From Pseudomonas sp. Ant30-3 (GTDB lineage Bacteria; Pseudomonadota; Gammaproteobacteria; Pseudomonadales; Pseudomonadaceae), in contig NZ_JMCL01000002.1 in the NCBI RefSeq assembly GCF_000690905.1, positions 1-64,000 on the forward strand: a DNA stretch of 64,000 nucleotides. Reading direction: 5' to 3'. The notes below the pieces were generated by a model. It saw only the letters and a list, made by a program, of their open reading frames with translations. It had not been told where the DNA came from and searched no databases. Numbering within the stretch: the stretch's first letter is position 1; every line of letters starts with the position of its first letter. This document shows positions 49,366 to 57,138 of this stretch, in pieces. Position numbers and translations under genes: made by a program.

Positions 49366-49455
49366 GTGGGAGCGAGCCTGCTCGCGATAGCGGCTTCATA
49401 TTCGACATTGATGTCGGCTGACCCGCCGCCATCGCGAGCAGGCTCGCTCCCACAG
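49366..49455. repeat. REPIN-like inverted repeat p
   Basis: Perfect 23-bp arms at 49366-49388 and 49431-49453. It lies between traX and glyA, just after the traX stop. Confidence 0.9.
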
Positions 49456-49457
49456 GG

Positions 49458-50174
49458 TTATGCGATGGCCTGTCGCACTGCGAGTAGCAGCAGAAAATGC
49501 ACGGGATACAGCGCATACGCCCAGCGCCGCATGGGTGGCGGGCGCAGGGCTTTGGCGTGGCGCAACAAGAACATTCCCATCAAAGGCGCAAACAGGCAGG
49601 TGACGAGGCCCAGAATGGCGGGCGCATTGCCAAACCGTGCGGAGTGATACAACACCTCCCACTGATTCGCAGCCAGGCACACCACCCCGGGGAGCAGACT
49701 GAAAAACCAGGACCGTCTGATCACCAACAGCGTCGCCAGCGGTAGCAGCACCCCGAAAAACCCGAACATCAGGCGCTCGGAAAAAAGCGCTGCAACGATC
49801 AAGGCACCCAGCGCCAGCAGTCGCGATTGCAACGCGTGATGCTGCCAGCCCCGCGCCACCAGCAAGCCAAGCGCCAGCGTCGGCATCACGTTCAGCGTGT
49901 CGGGATCAGGAATAAACATCCGGTAAGGAATTTCGCTGATGGCGCTGAACAGCAGCAACCACAGCAAATAGCGCCATTGCCCATCTGCAGTGACTGCGCG
50001 AGGCCGCGCCAGATTCGCCGCCATCGCCAGGCAAAACCAGGGAAAGGCCAGCCGGCCCGGGACATACAGGATATCGACGGAATAACCGACATATCGCAGG
50101 TGATCGAGCACCATACTCAGCAACGCCAGCCACTTGAGCAGATCCAGCGCCCCGTCCCGCTGAGTCATGTGCAT
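49458..50174 (-). CDS. TraX-family membrane protein
   Basis: This 238-residue inner-membrane protein has about seven hydrophobic helices and starts with GALDLLKWLALLSMVLDHLR, the TraX acyltransferase-family signature. In plasmids TraX acetylates pilin, but chromosomal copies like this have no pilus locus nearby and an unknown substrate. It lies upstream of and in the same direction as glyA, with a REPIN between, so cotranscription is uncertain. Confidence 0.85.
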   Translation of the reverse strand: MHMTQRDGALDLLKWLALLSMVLDHLRYVGYSVDILYVPGRLAFPWFCLAMAANLARPRAVTADGQWRYLLWLLLFSAISEIPYRMFIPDPDTLNVMPTLALGLLVARGWQHHALQSRLLALGALIVAALFSERLMFGFFGVLLPLATLLVIRRSWFFSLLPGVVCLAANQWEVLYHSARFGNAPAILGLVTCLFAPLMGMFLLRHAKALRPPPMRRWAYALYPVHFLLLLAVRQAIA

Positions 50175-50305
50175 AATTGCCCGTCACCCGTGTATTTTTC
50201 TGACAGCAACATCCCGTGTGCTCCCCGGACGATCTTCGGTAAAGTGCGCACCATCATTGACCACGACGCTCTTCACCATAAGAGCCTCGATCACGGAAGC
50301 CGGCC

Positions 50306-51346
50306 ATGACCGACAAGAGCCAACAATTCGCCAGCGATAACTACTCTGGCATTTGCCCTGAAGCCTGGGCTGCCATGGAGCAGGCCAATCACGGCCACCA
50401 GCGCGCCTATGGCGACGATGAATGGACCGCACGCGCGTCCGATGAATTCCGCAAACTGTTCGAAACCGACTGCGAAGTATTTTTCGCCTTCAACGGCACG
50501 GCAGCCAACTCGCTGGCGTTGTCGTCGCTGTGCCAGAGTTACCACAGCGTGATCTGCTCGGAAACCGCCCACGTTGAAACCGACGAATGCGGCGCGCCGG
50601 AGTTTTTCTCCAACGGCTCGAAACTGCTCGTGGCCCGCACCGAAAACGGCAAGCTGACCCCTGAGTCGATCCGCGAAGTGGCCCTCAAGCGTCAGGATAT
50701 CCACTACCCGAAACCGCGCGTTGTTACCCTGACTCAGGCCACCGAAGTCGGCAGCGTCTATACCCCGGAAGAAATCCGCGCGATCAGCGTCACCTGCAAA
50801 GAGCTCGGCCTGAACCTGCACATGGACGGCGCGCGTTTCTCAAACGCCTGCGCGTACCTCGGCTGTACGCCGGCTGATTTGACCTGGAAAGCGGGCGTAG
50901 ACGTGCTGTGCTTTGGCGGCACCAAGAACGGCATGGCCGTGGGTGAGGCGATCCTGTTCTTCAACCACAAACTGGCCGAAGACTTTGATTACCGCTGCAA
51001 ACAGGCAGGGCAACTGGCCTCGAAGATGCGCTTCCTCTCGGCACCCTGGGTCGGGATTCTGGAAAACGACGCCTGGCTCAAATACGCCCGCCATGCCAAC
51101 CACTGCGCGCAGTTGCTGGCCGAACTGGTGAGCGATATTCCGGACGTGGAACTGATGTTCCCGGTGCAGGCCAACGGCGTATTCCTGCAACTCTCGGAAC
51201 CGGCCATCGCCGCGCTGACTGCCAAAGGCTGGCGCTTCTACACCTTCATCGGCAACGGCGGCGCACGCTTCATGTGCTCATGGGACACCGAAGAAGAGCG
51301 CGTGCGCGAGTTGGCTTCAGACATCCGCGAAGTGATGGCTCGGTAA
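50306..51346 (+). CDS. ltaE: Low-specificity L-threonine aldolase
   Basis: This 346-residue PLP enzyme cleaves threonine and allo-threonine to glycine and acetaldehyde. The PLP-lysine is in LCFGGTKNGMAVGEA, and LNLHMDGARFSNA is the cofactor Asp segment. The gene is divergent from traX and sits inside the betaine-sarcosine-glycine region, consistent with glycine metabolism. It ends just before REPIN q. Confidence 0.94.
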   Translation: MTDKSQQFASDNYSGICPEAWAAMEQANHGHQRAYGDDEWTARASDEFRKLFETDCEVFFAFNGTAANSLALSSLCQSYHSVICSETAHVETDECGAPEFFSNGSKLLVARTENGKLTPESIREVALKRQDIHYPKPRVVTLTQATEVGSVYTPEEIRAISVTCKELGLNLHMDGARFSNACAYLGCTPADLTWKAGVDVLCFGGTKNGMAVGEAILFFNHKLAEDFDYRCKQAGQLASKMRFLSAPWVGILENDAWLKYARHANHCAQLLAELVSDIPDVELMFPVQANGVFLQLSEPAIAALTAKGWRFYTFIGNGGARFMCSWDTEEERVRELASDIREVMAR

Positions 51347-51363
51347 ACCTCCGCAGCGCACTC

Positions 51364-51496
51364 TGTAGCAGCTGGCGCAGCCTGCGTTCGGCGGCGCAGC
51401 CGTCGTAAGATCAAACAACGCGGTGTGTCAGGTACACCGCGTTTAATGGATTTACGACGGCTGCGCCGCCGAACGCAGGCTTCGCCAGCTGCTACA
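51364..51496. repeat. REPIN-like inverted repeat q
   Basis: Arms of 45 bp at 51364-51408 and 51452-51496, one mismatch, plus a nested hairpin CGCGGTGT/ACACCGCG in the centre. It lies between the convergent ltaE and gbcB. Confidence 0.92.
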
Positions 51497-51533
51497 CACA
51501 AGCGCGTTCACGGAAGTGATCAAGTCAGCAAGG

Positions 51534-52634
51534 TCAGAATTCAATCCGCACATCGCCCTTCGGCACGCTGCAGCACGACAAAATGAACCCTTCCGCTTCG
51601 TCCTCTTCGGTGATCCCGCCGTTGTGGTCCATCTCGACTTCGCCGCCCAGCTTCAACACCTTGCACGTCCCGCAAATGCCCATGCCGCAGGCCTTGGGAA
51701 TCAGCAAGCCAACCTTGGCCGCAGCGGCGTGAACGGTCTCGCCCGGGGCCACGTGAATGCTTTTGCCCGATGAGACGAATTCCACCTGATGCAGATCCGC
51801 CACGTCGAGTTCCGGTGCATCGGCAGCGATTTCGGCTTGCTCCACCGCATCGGCGCGGGCTTCCGGCGGTGTCGCGCCGAACGATTCTTCGTGATAGCGC
51901 GACATGTCAAAACCGGCCGCTTCGAGCATGCGCTTGACCGCGTTCATGTACGGCGTCGGGCCGCAGCAGAAAACTTCGCGCTCAAGGTAATCAGGCGTCA
52001 TCAGCTCAAGCATTTTCTGGTTCAGGTAGCCGCGATAACCGGCCCACGGTTCGCCCAGGCCATGCTTCTCGCAAATCAGGTGCAGACTGAAGTTGTCGAT
52101 CCGCGACGCCATGTGTTCAAGCTCGCGGTGATAAATGATGTCTTTCGGTGAGCGGGCGCTGTGGATAAACACCATGTCAACGTTGCCGTTGGTGTCATAG
52201 AACCAGCGCGCCATCGACATGACCGGTGTAATGCCGACCCCACCGCTCAGATACAAAACCTTGGGCGCGGTGAAATCCATCGCGTTGAACAAGCCGACCG
52301 GACCGTGCACCGCCAGCTCCTGGCCTTCGTGCAGCGTGTCGTGCAACCAGTTCGACACCTTGCCGCCCGGCACGCGCTTGATCGTCACCGAAAAGCTGTA
52401 AGGCACGGAAGGCGAACTGGAAATGGTGTAGGAGCGCATGATCGGCACACCTTCGATTTCCAGCTCCAGGGTGACGAATTGTCCGGGTTTGAAGAAGAAC
52501 AGAATCGGTTGGTCGGCCATGAAGCAGAAGGTGCGCACATCCCAGGTTTCCTGGATGACTTTGACGCAACGGACGATGTGTCGACCATTGGCCCAGGTCT
52601 GGGTCGTTACCGGATTCAGGAAGCTGTTGGACAT
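51534..52634 (-). CDS. gbcB: Glycine betaine monooxygenase reductase GbcB
   Basis: This 366-residue flavin reductase feeds electrons from NAD(P)H to the Rieske oxygenase GbcA. The FAD-binding motif is RSYTISSSPS, the NAD-binding region is VLYLSGGVGITPVMSM, and a C-terminal plant-type [2Fe-2S] ferredoxin domain has CGMGICGTCKVLKLGG and a distant Cys in LSCCSVPKG. The start MSNSFLNPV at 52634 gives the usual length. It is divergent from gbcA. A perfect DnaA box (minus orientation) lies inside it at 52160-52168. Confidence 0.94.
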   Translation of the reverse strand: MSNSFLNPVTTQTWANGRHIVRCVKVIQETWDVRTFCFMADQPILFFFKPGQFVTLELEIEGVPIMRSYTISSSPSVPYSFSVTIKRVPGGKVSNWLHDTLHEGQELAVHGPVGLFNAMDFTAPKVLYLSGGVGITPVMSMARWFYDTNGNVDMVFIHSARSPKDIIYHRELEHMASRIDNFSLHLICEKHGLGEPWAGYRGYLNQKMLELMTPDYLEREVFCCGPTPYMNAVKRMLEAAGFDMSRYHEESFGATPPEARADAVEQAEIAADAPELDVADLHQVEFVSSGKSIHVAPGETVHAAAAKVGLLIPKACGMGICGTCKVLKLGGEVEMDHNGGITEEDEAEGFILSCCSVPKGDVRIEF

Positions 52635-52700
52635 GCTGTTCTCCACCGCCGATGCTCGGCCTTATGGTGGCGATTCTGCGTATAGCGCAGATCGCCCATT

Positions 52701-52734
52701 TACCTATCTGCGACATTCACATACTTATCGCGAC
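52701..52734. promoter_or_regulatory. Direct repeat in the gbcB-gbcA divergent gap
   Basis: TACCTATCTGCGAC (52701-52714) and TACTTATCGCGAC (52722-52734) are near-identical and spaced about one to two helical turns apart, the arrangement typical of AraC-family sites. GbdR, an AraC-type activator, controls gbcAB in P. aeruginosa, but I have not matched its consensus exactly. The rest of the 295-bp gap holds no gene. Confidence 0.4.
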
Positions 52735-52929
52735 CAGGCCCCAACTACCGGGAGTTGCGCGTCGGGAACAGAGTGGGCCATGTCGTTCGTGGATAAGGTT
52801 CTGGTGTGCGTCGGCCCCACACTCGCTGCAAACCAATACACATTCATTACACCTTGCGTAGCTATTCCGAACAGCAACCTGATTAGCCACTTTCGCCGGC
52901 CACACAGAATGGCCATGAGGATCAAATCG

Positions 52930-54225
52930 ATGGACGTCACCGCAAAAATCAGCTTGGGCGATCCGCTGGAACCCGCACGCAAGGCCACCGCACAGATGCT
53001 GCAAGAGCGTGAGCGCACGTTCTCGCTGCCGCAGCCGTTTTACTCTGACGAGCGGCTGTTTGATATCGATATGCAGGAGATTTTTCAGAAAGAGTGGTTG
53101 ATCGCTGGCATGACCTGCGAAATCCCTGGCAAGGGCAATTACCTGACCCTGCAGATCGGCAAGAATCCGATCATCGTGATTCGCGGCGCCGAGGGCGTCG
53201 TGCATGCGTTCCACAACGTCTGCCGTCACCGCGGCTCGCGCCTGTGTACCAGCGAAAAAGGCAAGGTTGCCAAACTCGTGTGCCACTACCACCAGTGGAC
53301 GTACGAGCTGGACGGTCGCCTGTTATTCGCCGGTACAGAAATGGGTGCCGACTTCGACATGAAGCAATACGGTTTGAAACCGGTGAATGTGAAGACCGCA
53401 GGCGGCTACATCTTCATCAGCCTGTCGGAAAATCCGCCGGCCATTGATGACTTTTTGTCGACGCTAAACCATTACATGGAACCGTACGACATGGAGAACA
53501 CCAAGGTGGCGATCACCACCACCTTGATCGAGAAAGCCAACTGGAAACTGGTGCTGGAAAACAATCGCGAATGCTACCACTGCAACGCGTCGCATCCGGA
53601 ACTGCTGAAGACCCTGCTGGAATGGGACGACGTCACCGACCCGCGCGCCGACCAGGCCTTCAAGGATCATGTCGCGGCGTCTGCCGCCGCGTGGGAAGCC
53701 GAGAAGATTCCTTACGCTCACGCCAGCTTCGGCCTGCGCAACCGCATCGTGCGCATGCCGCTGCTCAAGGGGACCGTGTCGATGACCCTCGACGGCAAAC
53801 AGGGCTGCGCCAAACTGATGGGCCGCATCAAAAACCCGGACCTGGGTTCTATGCGCATCCTGCACCTGCCGCATTCGTGGAACCACTGCATGGGCGACCA
53901 CATCATCGTGTTCACCGTGTGGCCGATCAGCGCCCAGGAAACCATGGTCACCACCAAATGGGTTGTGCACAAGGACGCCGTTGAAGGCGTGGATTACGAC
54001 GTCGACCGCATGCGTCAGGTCTGGGATGCAACCAACGACCAGGACCGTCGCCTGGCGGAAGAGAACCAGCGCGGGATCAACTCCACGGCATATCAACCTG
54101 GCCCTTACTCCAAGACGTATGAATTTGGTGTGGTGAATTTTGTCGATTGGTATAGCGAACGTTTGCTGAACAATCTTGGGGCCGAGCCGGCGGCTTATCT
54201 CAAAGGTGTGCCGGTTCAGGGTTAA
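52930..54225 (+). CDS. gbcA: Glycine betaine monooxygenase, Rieske subunit GbcA
   Basis: This 431-residue Rieske non-heme iron oxygenase demethylates glycine betaine to dimethylglycine and formaldehyde with O2. The Rieske cluster ligands are CRHRGSRLC and CHYHQW. The mononuclear iron site is the NNRECYHCNASHPE segment, with its two His. The ATG at 52930 (MDVTAKISLG) has AGGA 8 nt upstream. It is divergent from its reductase gbcB and ends at a convergent gap with etfB that contains the DnaA-box array. Confidence 0.95.
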   Translation: MDVTAKISLGDPLEPARKATAQMLQERERTFSLPQPFYSDERLFDIDMQEIFQKEWLIAGMTCEIPGKGNYLTLQIGKNPIIVIRGAEGVVHAFHNVCRHRGSRLCTSEKGKVAKLVCHYHQWTYELDGRLLFAGTEMGADFDMKQYGLKPVNVKTAGGYIFISLSENPPAIDDFLSTLNHYMEPYDMENTKVAITTTLIEKANWKLVLENNRECYHCNASHPELLKTLLEWDDVTDPRADQAFKDHVAASAAAWEAEKIPYAHASFGLRNRIVRMPLLKGTVSMTLDGKQGCAKLMGRIKNPDLGSMRILHLPHSWNHCMGDHIIVFTVWPISAQETMVTTKWVVHKDAVEGVDYDVDRMRQVWDATNDQDRRLAEENQRGINSTAYQPGPYSKTYEFGVVNFVDWYSERLLNNLGAEPAAYLKGVPVQG

Positions 54226-54236
54226 CAGCAAAAAGC

Positions 54237-54302
54237 ATCGCGAGCAGGCTCACTCCTACATTTGGAATGAGTTACTCCTGTAGGAGTGAGCCTGCTCGCG
54301 AT
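54237..54302. repeat. REPIN-like inverted repeat r
   Basis: Perfect 24-bp arms at 54237-54260 and 54279-54302. It starts 11 nt past the gbcA stop and forms the left border of the DnaA-box array. Confidence 0.9.
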
Positions 54303-54380
54303 AGCGACTTTATATTCAGCACATCTCCCGGCCGTGGTTGCACAAAATCTAATCAACTGCCCCACACCCCATAATCACCA

Positions 54381-54965
54381 GCCCCTCAGCCTTCCGCAAA
54401 CAACTTATCCACACGTCCGCCCACAGCTATTGGGGACAAGTGCGCCATGTCGTCCATATTCTTCGTAAAAAGGCGAATAAAAACCGTGACTTATCCCGGA
54501 CTACGGTTTGGCTTGAGTATTGGTTAAATAGTAACCAGCCAATTGAAAGCCCCGGATAACAAGGCCTGTAGACGATGGCGAACACCTTATCCACAGAACC
54601 ACCAACAGAGTTTGGGGGCAACTTTTCCCAGGCTGTGGAAAACCGCTGACAACCGCGTGAATTGGGCCTTCTGGGGCGCATTGCGGATCAAAAAAGCACA
54701 ATTGATCAACTTATGATCAACTCTCTGAAAGCGCCGCTGGGTATGGGCTGCAGACGTTCGCGAACATCTTATCCACAGAAGCGCCAACAGGAATTGGGGG
54801 CAAGTATCGTCAGTTCAACAGCGCGATGTGCAAAAATAACCCGATAAAACCGTAGGTTAGCTTGGTTACTTTTCGTACTGACGCTGTCAGGACCGGGTTT
54901 ACAGGGGCTGTGGACAAGTACGAACATGTTATCCACAGGTACACTCACAGCAATTGTGAGTAAAC
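54381..54965 (+). repeat. Four-unit direct repeat, each with a perfect DnaA box
   Basis: Units of about 61 bp lie at 54381-54441, 54563-54623, 54745-54805 and 54905-54965. The boxes TTATCCACA are at 54405, 54587, 54769 and 54929 (starts), i.e. steps of 182, 182 and 160 bp, always 24 bp into the unit and in the same orientation. Shared flanks are GCTGTAGACG-like and GCGAACAYC before the box and GAA-CRCCAACAG-AATTGGGGGCAAG after it. Units 2 to 4 are most alike. Spacers are mostly diverged, and the part between units 2 and 3 has the tandem TGATCAACT. The array lies between convergent gene ends, so it is not a normal promoter. I see no open frame with coding character. Confidence 0.85.
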
Positions 54966-54966
54966 C

Positions 54967-55107
54967 TGTAGCAGCTGCCGAGCCTGCGAGGCTGCGTCCG
55001 AGGACGAAGTCCTCGTCAAACCAGGTACCACCGTCGCGCAGGGTCATGTCATCTTAGGCGACCGCTTCGCGCTCGAACGCAGCCTCGCGGGCTCGGCAGC
55101 TGCTACA
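54967..55107. repeat. REPIN-like inverted repeat s
   Basis: Arms at 54967-54997 and 55077-55107, 31 bp with one mismatch, of the 'TGTAGCAGCTGCCGAGCC' class. It borders the DnaA-box array on the right and lies 24 nt past the etfB stop. Confidence 0.9.
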
Positions 55108-55131
55108 TAAGCGAGGTGCAGACTCGTTGCC

Positions 55132-55902
55132 TTACCTGACCACGCCTTCTTCAATCAGCAATTTGAGGATAGCCTCGGCACCCGCTTGTGCGGTGACGCC
55201 CTTGAGCACTTGCCCCCCGCCACCGCTGGCCTTGGCGGTCGCGGCTTTCATGCGGTCGGCACCGCTTTTGGCCTTGATGACTTTCAAGCGTTTCGGCCTG
55301 GGTTTGGCCGACTGCAACGTCGCAACCGTGAGCAGCTCATCGTCGATGACCTCCACGTCGTCAGCCTGCAGAACACCCCGTCGCGCCGGACCATAAGCGC
55401 TCTGTCGAGGCTTGGGCGCAGCATTATCCACAGTCGCAAGAAATGGCAGCCGCACTTTCAAGCGACGGCGCTGGCCGCGCGGCAACGCCTGCAGTACCAG
55501 CGCTGAACCGCCTTCGATGGATTCAACCTGAGCCAGCCCCACCACCAGCGGCCAGCCAAGGCTTTCGGCCAACAGGAACGGCAGCATACCCGAGCCTTCT
55601 CCGGTTTCCGCCTGACTGCCAGTGAGCACGACCTGTGCTCCGGCCTCGCGCAGATACGCAGTCAACGCCGGCAAGGCGTCGGCACCGTCAGGCTGTTCCA
55701 GCACATGCAGCTGTTCCAGTCCCATGCCCAGATAGGCGCGCAACGCCGGTTCCGCCACGTCGCCAGCATGCAGCACCTGCAAGTTATCCCCTGCCAGCTG
55801 CAGTCCAAGTTCTACAGCCCGCGCATCTTGTTCCGCGCGACGTGGCCGACCGGAGGTTGGATGAGCGCCGATGGACACCAGGCTGATGATTTTTGTGCTC
55901 AT
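55132..55902 (-). CDS. etfB: Electron transfer flavoprotein beta subunit (dimethylglycine pathway)
   Basis: This 256-residue ETF beta subunit carries electrons from the DgcAB demethylase. It has the adenine-nucleotide-binding fold with VVGLAQVESIEGG and the C-terminal SGADRMKAATAKASGGGG. It begins 15 nt after etfA. It is a dedicated ETF, distinct from the housekeeping pair that serves acyl-CoA dehydrogenases. A perfect DnaA box lies inside it (55424-55432). Confidence 0.9.
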   Translation of the reverse strand: MSTKIISLVSIGAHPTSGRPRRAEQDARAVELGLQLAGDNLQVLHAGDVAEPALRAYLGMGLEQLHVLEQPDGADALPALTAYLREAGAQVVLTGSQAETGEGSGMLPFLLAESLGWPLVVGLAQVESIEGGSALVLQALPRGQRRRLKVRLPFLATVDNAAPKPRQSAYGPARRGVLQADDVEVIDDELLTVATLQSAKPRPKRLKVIKAKSGADRMKAATAKASGGGGQVLKGVTAQAGAEAILKLLIEEGVVR

Positions 55903-55917
55903 AACCCTTTCCTTTCC

Positions 55918-57138
55918 TTATGCCGCATCGCGCTTGGCGTCGTTACGGTAAGCCGCGACCGCATCGATCAAGGCCTGAAGAATCTCGGCACTTTCACCGA
56001 TCACCGACAGGTCGGCCCGTTTGATCATGTCGCAGCCCGGATCCAGATTGACCGCCACCACCTTGTCGCAAGCGCCAATGCCCTGCAGGTGCTGGATCGC
56101 CCCGGAAATACCCACCGCCACGTAGACCCGCGCCGTGACCCACGTACCGGACGCGCCGACCTGGCGATCCCGCGCCATGAAGCCATCGTCGACCGCCACA
56201 CGGGACGCGCCCTCTGTGGCACCCAATGCCTGGGCGGTCCTGTGGAACAGCGCCCAGTCCTTGACGCCATTGCCGCCGGAAAAAATGAATTCCGCCTCGG
56301 CCATCGGAATGGCAGCCGGATCTACCGCCACCGCGCCCAGATCTTCGATTCGCGTCAGGCTGCGCGCTACGGTTGTGGATAACTCAACCGGCAGAGCTTC
56401 ATGACGGGTTTCGCTGACCGGTTCAGCGCATTCGGCGGCGGCCAGAATCAGACGCGCAACCGGTCGTGCCAAATCCTGCAACCCGGCTCCGGCACGGCCA
56501 ATACACTGCTGATCCTTGACCTGCCAGACCCGTGTGGCCGGGCGTTCACCCAGTGCGGCGGCAAAGCGTCGACCGAGTTCACCGCCGCCACTACGGCTAT
56601 CAGGCAGCAGCCAGTGACGAGGGTTGAACTGGTTATCCACAGCGCGCAGACCCTGCACACGCTGCTCCGGCGCATAACCGCTGAACTCGTCACCCTCCAG
56701 CACCAGCAAGCGATCGACGCCGGCATTGGCGAAGGTGATTTCCTTATGTTCGCCAAAGATCACGGCCAACACCGCGCCATCGCTGCCGGCCAACTGATGA
56801 GCCAAGCCAAGCAGATCGCGGTCGTGACTGCTCAAGCGGCCACCCACCATGTCCGGCACCACGCAGATGTAAAACACTGGTTGCGGCACTTGATGCAGCG
56901 GCATTTGCGCTTCAACGGTAGCCGAACGCTTACTCGCCCCGCCCTGCTGAGCGCCGCTGCGGTCGATACGCTTGATCCCGTTCGGGCCGATGAAACCGAT
57001 ACCATGGGGATTCTTGCGGATCACGCCATTGGGCCCCATCCAGCTGTGCTGCAGCGGTTGCATGGCCGCGTGCAGCGGGTGCAGACGGTTGCGGGCGATC
57101 CACTCGGCGCGTGGGTCGCGGCGGATAATGTCGCTCAT
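55918..57138 (-). CDS. etfA: Electron transfer flavoprotein alpha subunit (dimethylglycine pathway)
   Basis: This 406-residue ETF alpha subunit is longer than housekeeping EtfA because of an N-terminal extension (about 1-85) with IRKNPHGIGFIGPNGIKRID. The FAD-binding C-terminus has GASGTWV, GISGAIQHLQGIG and KRADLSVIGESAEILQAL. The ATG overlaps the dgcB stop by one base. Two perfect DnaA boxes lie inside (56374-56382 minus, 56633-56641 plus). Confidence 0.92.
   Translation of the reverse strand: MSDIIRRDPRAEWIARNRLHPLHAAMQPLQHSWMGPNGVIRKNPHGIGFIGPNGIKRIDRSGAQQGGASKRSATVEAQMPLHQVPQPVFYICVVPDMVGGRLSSHDRDLLGLAHQLAGSDGAVLAVIFGEHKEITFANAGVDRLLVLEGDEFSGYAPEQRVQGLRAVDNQFNPRHWLLPDSRSGGGELGRRFAAALGERPATRVWQVKDQQCIGRAGAGLQDLARPVARLILAAAECAEPVSETRHEALPVELSTTVARSLTRIEDLGAVAVDPAAIPMAEAEFIFSGGNGVKDWALFHRTAQALGATEGASRVAVDDGFMARDRQVGASGTWVTARVYVAVGISGAIQHLQGIGACDKVVAVNLDPGCDMIKRADLSVIGESAEILQALIDAVAAYRNDAKRDAA

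Noticed and set aside
49174..49457. Glycine riboswitch before glyA
   Set aside because: The conserved aptamer words of the tandem glycine riboswitch are not present; most of the gap is REPIN p and unstructured GC-rich sequence.
54381..54965. CRISPR array or replication origin
   Set aside because: Unit length, irregular spacers of about 100-120 bp, diverged copies and lack of cas genes exclude CRISPR. The dnaA, dnaN, gyrB and rpmH genes that surround oriC in pseudomonads are absent.
54427..55047. Short minus-strand frames across the DnaA-box array
   Set aside because: They share only the peptide translated from the DNA repeat (ending CWWFCG or CWRFCG), start at different units, and lack ribosome sites. 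The conservation is in the DNA, not the protein.
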